DNA of 64,000 bases from Hygrophila difformis (GCA_030278955.1 JAOANR010000012.1:1267858-1331857), one strand, 5' to 3'; positions 11,832 through 24,375 are shown, counted from the first letter of the stretch. Made by a program: numbers and translations. The notes: generated from the sequence alone by a model not told the origin.

Positions 11832-12487
11832 AGGCCCCGTTTGTAATGACTTTTGCAAAGGTGTTTTTGGCTTTTACTTCTGCCAAAAACACTTATGATG
11901 GAAAATAGTGTTTGGTTTGGCTTTTTAGAAAAAATAAAAGCACCTCGAAAAGCTGCAAATGTGCTTCTGGGAAAAGCAGCCCAGGGGTGCTTCTCCGAAA
12001 AGTAGAAGCCAAAAGCACCTAGTAATGTGTGCAAAGTCCTAAGAGGCCGTTTGGAATGGCTTCTAGAGAGGTGCTTTTGGCTTTTGCTTCTGCCAAAAGC
12101 ACTTCTAATGGAAATTAGGTGTTTGTTTTGGCTTTTAAGAAAAAGCAAAAGCACATTGAAAAGCCAAAAAAGTGCTTCTGGGAGACTCCCAAAAGCAGAA
12201 GCCAAAAGCACCTCGTAAAATGTGCAAGGACTTAAATACCCCCACTACTTAATATAAATTACACTATAAATATATCATATTATCATATTAAGTATCACAT
12301 CCTTTTTGGTAATTACTACATTCCAAAAGCACTTTTCATTTTTATTCATCCAAACATATTTTTTAGAAAAAGCCGCTTTTCAAACATTCCATCCAAACAC
12401 AAAAGTTACATGCTTTTGCTTTTGACTTCTGCTTCTGCTTCTACTTTTGGCTTCTGCTTTTTTCAAAAGACAATCCAAACGGGCCCT
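11832..12487. mobile_element. MITE with GGGCCCGTTTGGATTG-type ends, nested
   Basis: The left end reads GGCCCCGTTTGTAATG and the right end CAATCCAAACGGGCCC. Between them are repeated blocks of GCTTTTGGCTTCTGCTTTT and its complement, and a second internal left end at about 12043 (GGCCGTTTGGAATGG), suggesting one copy inserted in or duplicated within another. No transposase and no certain target duplication were seen. The open frames inside are by-products of the repeats. Confidence 0.6.
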
Positions 12488-12689
12488 AAATGCCTCCACT
12501 AATATATTTAAATTACACTATAAATATATACTATTCTTATAAGTAACATGTACTTTTTGGTAATTATAACATTCCAAAAGCACTTTTCATCTTTACACAT
12601 CCAAACACAATTTTGGGAAAAAAAAACTATTTTTTAAATATTCCATTCAAACACAAAATTACCTGCTTCTGCTTTTGACTTTCACTTTG

Positions 12690-13119
12690 GGCCCGTTTGG
12701 ATTGACTTTTGGAAAAAGCGGAAGCCAAAAGTAGAAGCAGAAGCAGAAGTCAAAAGCAAAAGCATGTAACTTTTTGTGGATGGAATGTTTGTAAAGAGGA
12801 TTTTTTAAAAAAATATGTTTGGAATTTTGGATGAATAAAAATGAAAAGTGCTTTTGGAATGTGGTGATTACCAAAAAGGACGATAATAAGATTTATCTAT
12901 AGTGTAATTTATATTAAGTAGGGGTATTTAAGTCTTTACATATTTTACGATGTGTTTTTGGCTTCTGTTTTTGGGAGCAGCCCACCCTGGGCTGCTTCTC
13001 CCAAAAATACTTTTTTGGCTTTTCGATATGATTTTGCTTTTTTTAAAAAGCCCAAACAAACACCTCTTTATGTTTCAGCTTTTGGCTTCTGTTTTTTTCA
13101 AAATCCAATCCAAACGGGC
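12690..13119. mobile_element. Second MITE of the same family
   Basis: It begins GGGCCCGTTTGGATTG and ends CAATCCAAACGGGC, with the same AAAAGCxGAAGCCAAAAG-type subterminal blocks in inverted order. It is non-coding. The target duplication is unclear. Confidence 0.6.
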
Positions 13120-13733
13120 AATTAATATTTGTGCTACAATTATCCATTAGTGTTCAATTGATTGGGTAGTTTCGGACTTCCAATTGTAAAATGTGTAACA
13201 TCTCGAATAATGAATTCATAATTAATTTATTAACTATGATTAATTTTATTAAGTGGGCTTAATTAATTATACATGTGAACATATAATTGAAACCCAATCA
13301 GAAGGAAGAACACAAGGGATTAATTAAGAGTCCAACAATTAATTGAGAGTTGGGCCAAGACAATTAATTATTTTTTTTTTAAAAAAAAGAAAGGAGCTCA
13401 ACCCAATAGCCTAGCCCAAACCCTCAAACCCATGCCCCTCTCCCCACTTATATTAGATTTCGAAATTGAATTGAGAAACTTCTACTCACACCCGTCACAT
13501 TTTGAGAGAAGAAAAAAAATTTTGATTCCATATAAATATTTTTTTAAAAAATATATCGATGGACAAAAAAGAAAAAGTTAATTATCAGTAATAGAAAATT
13601 TCAAAATATAAAAGATACTAGAACGTAAAACAAAAAAATTAAGTTAGCCTAAAATATAATTACATAAGTATGTCACAAAAATTCACTAAAAGACTATTCA
13701 CTCTCAGAATATGTTTCACAAAATAAATATATA
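13120..13733. other. Non-genic; possible LTR start fragment
   Basis: TGTAACATCTCGAATAATG at about 13194 resembles the 5' end of a Gypsy LTR, and the following ~300 bp contain AATTAAT-rich and GGGCC phrases. No matching end, primer site or second copy was found, so this is at most a truncated LTR. Confidence 0.3.
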
Positions 13734-13997
13734 CTTCCTCCCTTTTTTTTTCTTAGCTACGTTTAATAAATTGCTACTGTTCACTTATATACTTTGACTT
13801 AAAGTTTTATCATGGTTATATAAGTTAAAATATAGTCATGTGAGACTTTGTTAGATTCATATCGTTTTGTAATTTTTAAATATCGAACATTTAAAATTTA
13901 CTTATACCAAATTTTAATTATTAAGTAATAATTTAAATTATGAAGCGTATTAGGTGGGTTTATAACAATTTTTTTTTAAAAAAAAAAACAGAGGAAG
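13734..13997. mobile_element. Stowaway-like MITE, 264 bp
   Basis: The ends CTTCCTCC and GAGGAAG are inverted and bounded by TA on both sides (13732-13733 and 13998-13999), the duplication of Tc1/mariner-Stowaway elements. The interior is AT-rich and non-coding. Confidence 0.65.
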
Positions 13998-14003
13998 TAT
14001 TAG

Positions 14004-14388
14004 ATATACGCACAAGTCGAGAATTTCTTTTACTTGGTCAATGCAGAGACAGAGCACACAGGCCACAGCTACAAAGAAAAGGCCCACATGCTTCAATTTA
14101 TCTTCCAAAGAAATCAAATGCTGCTCACCTCACTTCTTTGGTCTTTCAAAACATTTATGTAACTACGTTGCTCGATTTTTTTTATTTCCTACCAACCCAC
14201 CCAGCACGTAGTTCAATATATATTTTAAATAATTAATAATTTCAAATCGGTGTAAGTAAAAATTCTAAAAATTTGATACTTTTTCCATCTCGATATTTTT
14301 GTACGGACCCACCCAACACGTATGCCGATATATATTTTTAACGGTTAATAACTTAAATTGTGTAGAATGAAAAATTATAAAAGTGATA
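14004..14388. other. Non-genic with a diverged direct repeat
   Basis: The segment ACCCACCCAGCACGTAGTTC and its follow-on (about 14195-14240) is repeated in diverged form as ACCCACCCAACACGTATGCC (about 14305-14350). No coding region is supported. Confidence 0.5.
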
Positions 14389-14520
14389 GGGGTGAAGATC
14401 ACTGTGGCCTGTCAGTAATTTGCAGTGACTTTTCTGCCCGCCGCTTTACCGGAAGTTAGTTTTTTACCCGAAAAGACTGAAAACCCTTTGGCCCGGATGC
14501 TTGGCCCGGACCGGGTCAAG
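14389..14520 (+). repeat. Left terminal inverted repeat of the MULE
   Basis: It starts GGGGTGAAGATCAC and pairs with 45160-45292 read on the minus strand. The outer ~25 bp are weakly conserved and the next ~100 bp strongly so. Confidence 0.8.
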
Positions 14521-15640
14521 CAGACATACCCGGGCCAAGTGTAATCCAGATTTATCCAAATTTTTCTTGATTAGAGGTGCTTGACCCGGAACGATTGAGG
14601 TTGGCCCGTCGGGCCAAGATGTAGAGGGTCCGGGCCAAGTGGAAATGGATAGCTTGGCCACTGCCTTTTTGCTTGGCCGGTGGCCTTTTGCTTGGCCCGC
14701 GCCTTAATCTATCCGGGCCAAGTGGAAATGGATAGCTTAGCCATTGCCTTTTTGCTTGGCCGGTGGCCTTGTTGCTTGGCCCGCGCCTTAATCTATCCGG
14801 GCCAAGCCTCGAGAAGGCCGAAAGCTAGTCAATTGTCATTACGTGCAGCATTTATTCCCGTCCTGTGAGTGCATGGAATATATTCGGTTATTCTCCCTAC
14901 CACCCCCACCACCCACTTTCATTGTCCCACATTTCCACTCCACCATTTTCGTTCAAATTTGTTGACAGATCTAGATCTTCTCTTCTCACTGCCACCAAGG
15001 AGATACTCTTATTGTGCTATACTACCATTCTCACTGCCACCATTTTCGCCGTCCGACGAGAATGCTCCTCCGTTGTTGTTCGGTTTGGTTGAAAAATGTT
15101 CTCAGATTTTGAATTAGTTTTGTTGGATTATAAATTTTTTGTCGCACATTTGCTTCCAATTGATTAATCTCTTGTTATTATTTCAGATCCGATGTGTAGG
15201 GTTAGGGAAAGTTTGATTTTGGTTGAAGATCCGAACGACTAAATATCTATTGTAAGTTTTTTTTTGATTAATTGTTTATTTGAATATGTTTCATTTTCCG
15301 TTTCCATTAAAGAGATACCCTAAACTATTTTTCGCGTGAAGTCATGAATTTCTGTTTAAACTACTAAAACGATAACTCGAGGGTTTTATGCTATAATATT
15401 GAGAAATGTAATTATTTATGCGATTTTGTTCATGCTAAGTGAGTGGACCAAGCACTGTCGAGCAACCAGTGTTTGGTTCTGCATCATGGAGCTTGGCCCG
15501 GATTCCCATCATGGCCGGGCCAAGCGGGAAGTGTGCTGTAGGGTTCAGGGTTTAGGGTTGTAAGTTGTTGCTTTGGGTTCAGGGTAGGGTTCAGGGGACC
15601 AAGGTTTAGGACCGGGCCAAGCTCAAGCTCCCGGGCCAAG
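14481..15640. repeat. Left subterminal array of CTTGGCCCGG motifs
   Basis: The 10-bp word CTTGGCCCGG or its complement CCGGGCCAAG, with one-base variants, occurs more than a dozen times in both orientations. An 83-bp unit containing three to four copies is tandemly duplicated (14632 and 14715). The motif recurs at 31855-32165 and 45035-45200. Arrays of short inverted words near transposon ends are the usual form of transposase-binding sites, as known for CACTA elements; that role here is inference. Confidence 0.75.
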
Positions 15641-15730
15641 CTGTTTTTTATTTATATTTGTTGCTTTGGGTGAAATGTTTAATTTTTATTTTAAATGTGT
15701 TTTGTGTAGTTGCAATATTTCGTGAAAGTA

Positions 15731-18700
15731 ATGTCCTCGTGGCTGTTTGGTCCGGGAGGGTTGTTTGGAGAGGACGTGAACACTGGAAATGACATTGAGC
15801 ACAATGATAATCGTAAGTATTTATACGTGCTTATATACCTACAAATATATTTTAAAATATTTTTTTAGCTGCATACTGTTTCCAGTTAAGTGGAATTTCA
15901 TTCCTTGGGTGCATGTTAGTTAGATATGTTAGACTTATTCTTTAAGTTGTTAATGGTCATGGTTAATTTGTTAATTTTTTGTGGAATTTAGCTATCCAAT
16001 CTTATGGTGTTGTTGACTATGTGTATGAGATTTAACAAGGCTTTATTACTTGTATTATTATTATTATTATTTAAGTATAAAATACAAAGAATGCCGTGGA
16101 AAAATTAAAAAATTAAAGTAATATTTAAATCATTATATGTGACAATTTAATTTAAAGTAATAAAAATTAATTTAAAGTAATAATCATATTAAAGTAATAA
16201 AAAATTACTATTTATTTTATTTCCTTTTACTTTAAAAATTAATTTAAAGTCATAATCACATTTACTTTATTATTTTATTTTATGTGACAATTTTTATTTC
16301 ATTATTGGTATTTAATTATATTAATTATTTTATTTAAATTTATTCATTTTCGTTTGTATTTTTATGACTATTTTATTTTTCTTAATTTTATCTCATTTAA
16401 AAATTGCTCAAACAAAGATTATAGTTATCCAACTAGAAAAATAGTTTATACTTGCAAAAAACATATATGCCCACAAAGCCATACCCCTAAAAAAATTTAA
16501 AAATTGGTATTAGAGCATAAATTTAATTTTTGGTCTATGACTAATAGAGAATTAAAATCAAAATCAAAATCTAATTAAACTACAATAAAATATTAACAAC
16601 GAAAAATTATTATTTTTTAAAAGAATGAAAAGATAACAAAAAAAAAAGAACAAATAATATTCTTTTGAAAACTTTAGGGGTAATAGTTAATATGTATAAA
16701 ATAATAGGAAGTAAAATAAGATTATATGTGGACAATCCTAGATAATTCAGGTGTATTTTTTTTCCAATTGCTCTTAATATAATTATAATTATATTCACAA
16801 CATTATAGAACAAAGATAATAACAATAGTGATCATATACCATAAAGACATTACCGTGTGTGCCGATACTCCTTAACTGAGTTGTTCATTATTCTAGGGGG
16901 CCTGGGAGTTCTAGATTGTTCATCTGATGGACTCTAGGCACAGTCTTATAGGGATGGATGTAACCTATCATGAAATGTGGCTATGTGTAGAGAAATTATC
17001 AAAAGATAGGTGCTTATTAGAGATCACATCTAATGTATGGTTGTGTTCCCCGAAAAAGGAATGAACGAACCAGCAAATTATACTCGTGCAGCCCCGTATC
17101 CGGATGGTGGTGTTCGGGCGGGGAATTGGACGGAACGCATATTCGGTCTCCCATCTTTGCATAATCCGTTTTTGTCATCGAATGCAGGTGCTACTAGCAG
17201 TGGCTATGCAACAGAACATCAGAATTACTACGGAGCAAGCACTCCCGGATATTATCCTGGATTGCCGGGCGGGGTGCCGGAGCAGGAGAAGGAGCAGGAG
17301 CACGAGCACGAGACCAATGCAATCATTGCGGTCGAGGAAGGGGAGGTGGGCGGGCAGGATAGCAATGTGGAGGAGGATCCGAGTGATGAGAGTGAGGAAG
17401 AAGAATGGCAGGATGAATGGGGCGAGTCAGACGAGGATGTAGACTACGAAGAGTTGGTGGGGCATCGATACATTCTCTCTTATTTCAAGGCCTTTTGGAG
17501 AATTGTACGAAGCGGAGGTTCTATCGAGGGGTTAGAGCCCGGCGACAATCCGGAAATGCGGGCGCCGACAGTAGGGTTCAATGTACCTGAGATGAGCCAG
17601 GGGAATTGGAATTTGCCCCGCCCGGACTTTGGTCTGCCTGAAGAGTTCGTGGACCCGTACGTGGACGAAACAGTGGATAGAGCACTGGCGACCGGATCCA
17701 TTTTCGCGACGAAGAGACGGTTGCAGGAGAAACTAGTGGAGTACTTGGTTAGAGAGAGGTGCGGGTATGTCACGTGCAAGTCTGACAAGAAGCGGTACTG
17801 GGTACGATGTTCCGCCGCGGAATGCGAATTCCAGATGCGTGCCCGAGGCACCGCATCGATATGGACTGTCTATAGATTGATACCACAGAGTTGCGTGGTG
17901 GACCCGGACAACATTCCTGATACGCGACATCCGACAAGGCATTTGGGGGCATATTATGCCAATGAGGTTGCGATTGGGGCGGAAACGATAGGCCCCGAAG
18001 GGCTGCAGGCCCGGTTGCTGCGGGACGGCGTTAGAATCTCCGTGGATATGGCGAGGAAGATTCGGCACCATGCCATTTCACATATATTCGGTGGGCAGGA
18101 CGTCTCGTTCAAGATGATTCCGTCATACCTATATATGCTGCGGCAACAAAACCCTGGGACCGTGACCGAGTATGTAGTCGACTCTGACAACAAATTCTTG
18201 TATTGTTTCTTCACGCTAAATGCCTCTATCACCGGGTGGAAAGAGATGCGGCCCTTCATTGTCATCGAAGGCACGCACCTCAAGGGTAAGTACAAGGGGA
18301 TACTTTTCGCGGCGGTGACAGAGGATGAGAATAATCAGATATTCCCGTTGTGTTTCGGTGTTGGACCGAAGGAGTCGACATGGGCGTGGAGATGGTTTCT
18401 GACATAAATGAGGGGTGCGTTTAATCCACACAATAAGGTGTTGATAATATCGGACGGTTCTCCCGCAATAAGAGCTGCAGTGGAACAAGCACTCCCCTCT
18501 TTTCCACATGTTTTGTGTTGCGTGCACTTGGGCAAGAATCTGGCGAAGTACGCGGGAAAGGGAGCCGTGGACGCGTTCATGGGAGCGGCATACGCGTACA
18601 AGAGGTCCGTGTATGAGCGGCATATGGCTACCCTGAAGGACGTGTATCCGAATGCGTACGCGCATTTGATGGAGGAAATAAGGCCCGAACGGTTTTCTCG

Positions 18701-19632
18701 AGTCCACTGTCCAGTGCGTCGCTACGACATGATGACGACGAAGATCATCGAAAGCATGAACAAAGTTTTGTTGTGGGCACGCAGGTTACCCATGTGCTCC
18801 ATGCTGGAGGTGATTCGTGCGACAATCGGTGATTGGTTTCGAAGAAGGCATCATGCTGCATCTGCTAGCACAGAACGTTTAACTGACTGGGAAGTACGAG
18901 AGGTTTTTGATCATCGGGCGTTGGGTGAGAAGATGAAGATAGAAAATACGCGGGATGAAAATGTGTTCCACGTGAGACACAACAGTAAGTCGTACACAGT
19001 GAGTCTGACGGATGAGCCAAAGTGTACTTGCCAGCGCTTCCAGAATGACTTGATCCCGTGCGCCCACGCCATCCCCGCGATACAGTACGTATCTGATTAA
19101 ATTGTTTAATTATATCAGTAACGTGCCCCTTTAGTGGCCTGGCAGAGTAACCCTAAAATTATTTAATATGTGCAGGCTTCTGAGGCACGAAATAAGTCAC
19201 TATGTTGGAGCGTGCTATTGGCGGTCTGGTTTGGTTGATGCATGGAGCGGGCTGGTGTATCCAATGGCACACTTGAATGATTGGATGATACCGTCTGAAA
19301 TTGCGGACACCCCATGCGAGACCCCTGAATGCCCCCGTCAAGCGGGAAGACCTAGAATGACCAGGCTTCGATCGGCAGTCGAAAGAGCATCTCGTGCGGG
19401 GAGGCCCCAAAGATGTCGTAGGTGCGGACAAACCGGACACAACCGGAAGAATTGCATCGCCCTGGTCGACGATGTTCCCGAGACGTCCGGAAGGCGGGCA
19501 CGTGATCCGAGAAAATGTGGCATGTGTGGGCGGGACGGTCACAATGTAGAAACTTGCCCGTCGAACATGCCTCGTACAGTCCCTGATTTGAACCGGCCCG
19601 TACCACACGTGTGGGAGACGTGGCCCAACTGA
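15731..19632 (+). pseudogene. MuDR/MULE transposase with one premature stop
   Basis: The model has exons at 15731-15812, 17092-19084 and 19176-19632. Splicing (GTAAGT/GTGCAG and GTACGT/GTGCAG) keeps one frame of 844 codons including the stop. Order of parts: an acidic Glu/Asp-rich N-terminal region; a MuDR-type DNA-binding region with Cys/His residues (about 17690-17900); a transposase core with GTHLKGKYKG (near 18270), ISDGSP (near 18450) and a CVHLGKN helix; a SWIM zinc finger CxC...CxH (19022-19069); and two CCHC knuckles (about 19415-19460 and 19513-19560). TAA at 18405-18407 breaks the core in frame. The first catalytic Asp, normally in DGTHLKG, is Glu here (GAA 18267-18269). It probably cannot transpose by itself. 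The first exon is the least certain part. Confidence 0.85.
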
Positions 19633-19835
19633 GTAACGTATGGTTGGAGGCGTACGTTATGCATTTATTTGGCTTATAATAGCAGCCGGGGCACCAATTT
19701 ACGATTGTAACTGTAATCGGAGTTCATGAAAATCATATTATTGTAGCCTCGAGTGGGGATCCAGATTGGATAACACGTTTTTCAGTCTCAGATTTTGTGT
19801 AGCACTCTCCAATATTAGTTATTAAATATTATGTG

Positions 19836-20497
19836 GTTGCCAGGATGGCAGAAATACGTTGGGAATGCCGTGGAGGCATGGCGAAATATTATTGCACAGT
19901 CTATGCAACAACCTCGATTTAAACATAAACTGTCGGCCGATCTCGGAGGCTGACACACCGCAGAGGCCGTCATGACCCATAAGTGGATAAAAAAAGAGCG
20001 TGTCAAACACAACCTGAAAACCATCAACAATTCATACACCAAATTTCAGATGAGGGTCGCTCTTTTGCAATTCCATTAGCAATTGCCGAACTCACTGCAG
20101 TAAGTGTGTTGACAAGTTCATACACACTGATGGGTATTTTAAGACCCTTCTACACAAAAATGTTTTGGAGATGAAATTGTCAACACACTCACTGCAGTGA
20201 GTATGATTGTTGCTGATGGAGCTGCAAAAGAGCGACCCTCATCTGAAATTATCAGAGTCCAGGAGAATTACGTTATTGAAACTTGGTGTATGAATTGTTG
20301 ATGGTTTTCAGGTTGTGTTTGATATGCTCTTCATTTTGGATGCTTTTATCCACTTATAGATCATGACAGCCTCTATGGTGTGTCAGCCTCCGAGATGTGC
20401 CGACATTTTATGTCATGACCAGGGCTGAATGTACTTATGCAACAATATTACAACCTGTCTACACGGCTTTTCCAGAGTATTTAGGTCATCCTGCCTT
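19836..20497. repeat. Hairpin 1 of the array
   Basis: Arms at about 19836-20121 and 20171-20497 are inverted copies with a ~50-bp loop. Landmarks are CGGAGGCTGACACACC (left) against GGTGTGTCAGCCTCCG (right), and CCATCAACAATTCATACACC against its complement. The right arm has an extra ~33 bp near 20240. A 15-bp phrase AATGTGTTCCACGTG just outside, at 20689, is also found in the transposase at 18959. Confidence 0.88.
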
Positions 20498-20740
20498 ACG
20501 AGTACGTTGCAGGAGGCGTATAACAACGCTCAAGCACACTTTTTTCCGAGGAATTGGGACTTGCCAAACTGCAGGGTAGTGCACAACAATCGCGGGTGCA
20601 ATAAGAGCGCCTGCACCGCCTGTGAATCGGGCCTGGAAATTATAGCCCTAAAACAACAGGCTGAGAATAGAAAGAACGCAGGCTGAGAATGTGTTCCACG
20701 TGCGACACAACAATATAATTTCACCATTCGAATCGTGTCT

Positions 20741-21442
20741 ATCTTCTCATTCATGGATTTTGCTCCTGTCTACCTCTAAAACAAGCTGCAGCTGATTTCC
20801 GAACTGCTACTCTCTGTGTTCCATGAGTATAATTTCACCATTCGAATCGTGTCATTGTTCCCTTGTCTGCCCCCAGTTAGAAGTTGGAGACCCAGGATGT
20901 TCTACTTGACTGACAGTTCCATACTTTTGAGGTTATGGAAAGAGAAATTAACTTTCCATTTTCTGAACTCTTCTTCCCAAGTGAGAAGCATGTTGGCTGG
21001 GGCTATAATTGCAGGCCGACAGTTTGGAAACTTTTTTAAGTAGGTTTCAATGAATACAATGGTTAAACGGGTTACCCCCGTCACTGGAGTTTTTCCCATA
21101 CTAATTGAAACCCGTTTAACCGTTGTATTCATTGAAACCTACTTAAAAAAGTTTCCAAACTGTCGGCCTGCAATTATAGCCCCGGCCAACATGCTTCTCA
21201 CTTGGGAAGAAGAATTCAGAAAATGTAAAGTTAATTTCTCTTTCCATAACCTCAAAAGTATGGAACTGTAAGTCAAGGAGAACAACCTGTGTCTCCAACT
21301 TCTAACTGGGGGCAGACAAGGGAATAAGGACACGATTCGAATGGTGAAATTATACTCATGGAACACAGAGAGTAGCAGTTTGAGAATCAGCTACAGCTTG
21401 TTTGAGAAGTAGTCAAGGAGCTGAATCCATCAATGAGAAGAT
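20741..21442. repeat. Hairpin 2 of the array, the best-preserved one
   Basis: Arms at 20741-21073 and 21109-21442 with a ~35-bp loop. Landmarks are GTTCCATGAGTATAATTTCA against its complement and CCGACAGTTTGGAAACTTTT against AAAAGTTTCCAAACTGTCGG. Parts of this arm recur in hairpin 6, and ATAATTTCACCATTCGAATC is also directly repeated at about 20715. Confidence 0.9.
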
Positions 21443-21589
21443 AGAGGATATACAGAGGATATAGCAAGCCGTAAGAAATGCTGGAGTGGCCAGCGTGACT
21501 CGGCACGCCCTATTTACGCGACTGGCGTGCAGCTTCGACATTTTCTAGACTCACATAATGTTCAGACTCTTATGCCGCGACAGTATACT

Positions 21590-22371
21590 GTGACCGTGCA
21601 CGTTTTATTTTACTTGGTGGGAATGGTAAGATCCGGCATACTTTGCCTGAAGGAATTAAGAAGTGCATGGTCGGAGATTGTTGAGAATGTGCAGCCCGGT
21701 TTGTGCCGCGGTATGTGTGCCCCCTTACCCACGAACATGGTGGACATTTCTACCACTGCATGGCAAGTAGGGCATGGGTTCATATTCTTTATCTAATACA
21801 ACGATGGAGCCTTACATGGTAGTGGAGAAAGGCATCCAGAATGACGAGCTCGCAAGACCTCTAATTACTCTAATGTGCGTAAAGGTGTGTCTCCTGCCAG
21901 TTGACGACCACTGGGCATTAACACAATCTTTGTAGGCATTTTAGAAGCAGATTCTCGGAAGCATAGCACCTTTAAAATTCTTGTAGTCGTGCTTCCAACA
22001 ATCTGCTTCTAAAATTCCTACAAAGATTGTCTTAATGCCCATTGGTCAACGAATGGGAGGATACACACATTTACGCACATTAGGGGCATTCGAGGTCTTG
22101 CGAGCTCGTCATTCTGGATGCCTTTCTCCACTACATGTAAGGCTCGATCGCTGTATTAGATAAAAAATATGAACCCATGTCCTTCTTGCCATGCAGTGGG
22201 AGAAATGTCCACCATGTTCGTGGGAAAGGCATTGGGGGCACACATGCCACGGCACAAACCGGGGTGAAAATTCTCAACAATCTCCGACCATTCACTTCTT
22301 AATTCCTTCTGACAATAAATGTTGGATCATATCATTCCCACTAGGTAGAAACTAAAACGCGCACGAGCACA
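21590..22371. repeat. Hairpin 3 of the array
   Basis: Arms at about 21590-21962 and 21991-22371. Landmarks are GAACATGGTGGACATTTCTA against its complement and GACGAGCTCGCAAGACCT against AGGTCTTGCGAGCTCGTC. The loop is near 21963-21990. Confidence 0.88.
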
Positions 22372-22639
22372 GCATCCTGCCGCGGACCAGGAGCATTGAT
22401 CATTATGCATGCCAAGAATATGCCGTAGCAGCACGCCAGCCAGCTCTCACGACAATATAAATATGTAGCAGGAAAGCCGGGATTGCTGTTTGTGATGTTG
22501 CGGCCTCTCTAGATGCAGGAGGCTATGTTCGAAGCAGGCAACGTTGGCACATGCCTGTGATGAGGCACAACACATAGTCGAGCAGAATCAGCATGTGGAA
22601 ACATGCATCCAGAATGACGTTTTTGACAAATACATACCT

Positions 22640-23160
22640 GAATACAATAGTTAGTATTTTATCCAGATTACCTTGTGCACTATTGTCGTGCTATGATCAT
22701 CTTTGTAAATGGTTTTATTTGCGGCATGCATCAGCAACCGTGCTGCCCTGTACTCTCCGTAATGTGTCCAAACGAACACTTTTTTTTGTTGGGATGGGAT
22801 TTTCAGAGAGGAGCAACATGTTCTTCGGGCTCGATGTTTTGTTAGCACCAAGACTAGTTAATTATTATTGCTGCATGAGGAATGTGTTCAAGGTAATAAT
22901 TAACTTGTACACATTTCACATGCAGCATTAATGATTGTCTCTGGCATGGTGCGCACAAAACTCGAGCCCAAAGACCGTGTTGTCTCTGAAAATCCCATTC
23001 TTCCAACAAAAAATTAGTGTTCGTTTGGACACATTACGGAGAGTACAGGGGAGCACGGTTGCTGATGCATTCCGCCAATAAAACCATTTACAAAGATGAT
23101 CAAAGCATGAGAAATGTGTACAAGTTAAGTTGGCTAAAAATTATTGATTGTTTTCGGGTT
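22640..23160. repeat. Hairpin 4 of the array
   Basis: Arms at about 22640-22860 and 22935-23160. Landmarks are TGATCATCTTTGTAAATGG against CCATTTACAAAGATGATCA and CTCTCCGTAATGTGTCCAAA against TTTGGACACATTACGGAGAG. The ~75-bp loop contains a further short inverted TTAATTATTA segment. Confidence 0.85.
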
Positions 23161-23439
23161 ATATGTGTCAGTAACGGCATTCACTGCTGCATGATCCAAC
23201 ATACCGATATCGGCTGAGTATGTGTTGTGCCATACTCAGAGCTGCGCGAACGTTGCGTGCTTACAACACAATCTTCTTGCATTTAGTAGATGCAGCATCA
23301 TTTCATGCTTTTCTTGGTTTGGCATAGAACTCCCCGTGCATCATCATGCTCAGGCCTGTTCGAGAAGATAACACTTGCCGCGAGCACAAGACTAACTGTA
23401 CGGAAATCTGTTCAGTCATTTGAGGCGCGAGTCCAATTG

Positions 23440-24210
23440 GCGCGTTGCAACGATCGGCCGGCGAGTCAGATGAGGTTGCGGTGCGGGGTGAAATGCTTTG
23501 GCGTTCGGACGAGGGGACAAGAATAAGGATGTACTCCATTGATGGACAATTAGTCCTGGGCTATTCGAAACATCTTCAGCATTCTTATGACGCGAATGCT
23601 CAAACTCTTTCCCAACTTCAGGTATGCAGGCGAAAATGATCTTCGGCGAGGTTTTGGGTAACTGCTTCGCTCTCACGCTCCTTTGCATGTTTTCTCGCGT
23701 CGACGTCCGTATGGAGGAATATTGCAGCCGGTCGTCCTTTGCTCACTTTTCCATTAATCTGCATGGCCCGGAAGTTCTAGATTGCCCCATATGTTTTGAT
23801 GAAATCTAGACAAACCAACATTTCATACCTGAACTTGGCATGTCTAGATTTCATCAATGCATATCGGGCAATCTAGAACTTTCGGGTCATGAAGATTAAT
23901 GGAAAAGTGGTCTAAGGACGACCGGCTGCAATATTTCTACATACGGACCTCGACGCGGGAAAACATGCCAAGGAGCGTGAGGGCGAAGCCGTTACCCATA
24001 ACCTCGCCGAACAGCATGGTCGCATGCATACCTGAAGTTGGCAGAGTTTGAGCATTTTCGACATAAGAAATGCTGAAGAAATTTTGGATCGTCGAGGAGT
24101 AATTGTACATTAGTGGACGTCCCGATTCGCTATGGCCCTTAGTCGGAACGCCGGAGGACATCGTCCCACACCACATCCTCCTCTTCCTCGGTATCCGATT
24201 GTTAGCGGAT
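23440..24210. repeat. Hairpin 5 of the array
   Basis: Arms at about 23440-23812 and 23841-24210. Landmarks are TGATGAAATCTAGACA against TGTCTAGATTTCATCA and GAATGCTCAAACTCT against a diverged complement. The arms differ by many single bases, so this inverted duplication is older than hairpin 2 or drifted faster. Confidence 0.85.
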
Positions 24211-24375
24211 TGCCTGAAGGCATCAGAGAGTGATGGTCACTAACCGTCCCACCTGTACAGAGATTATATGTAAGCCTTAAGAAATGTTGGAGTGGGCAGC
24301 CTTAAGAAATGTTCACCATGTTCGTGCGAAAGGCATTAGGGGCGCACATGTGAAAACTAAAACACGCCCGACTCA

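Noticed and set aside
14374..14382. ATTATAAAA as the MULE target duplication (second copy 45301-45309)
   Set aside because: It is a perfect 9-mer, but choosing it adds poorly pairing bases to both ends. AAAGTGATA/AAAGTAATA leaves ends that both start with G and pair better. It remains an alternative.
17480..18707. Minus-strand frames of 112-163 codons
   Set aside because: They are antisense to the transposase, whose domains are clear on the plus strand.
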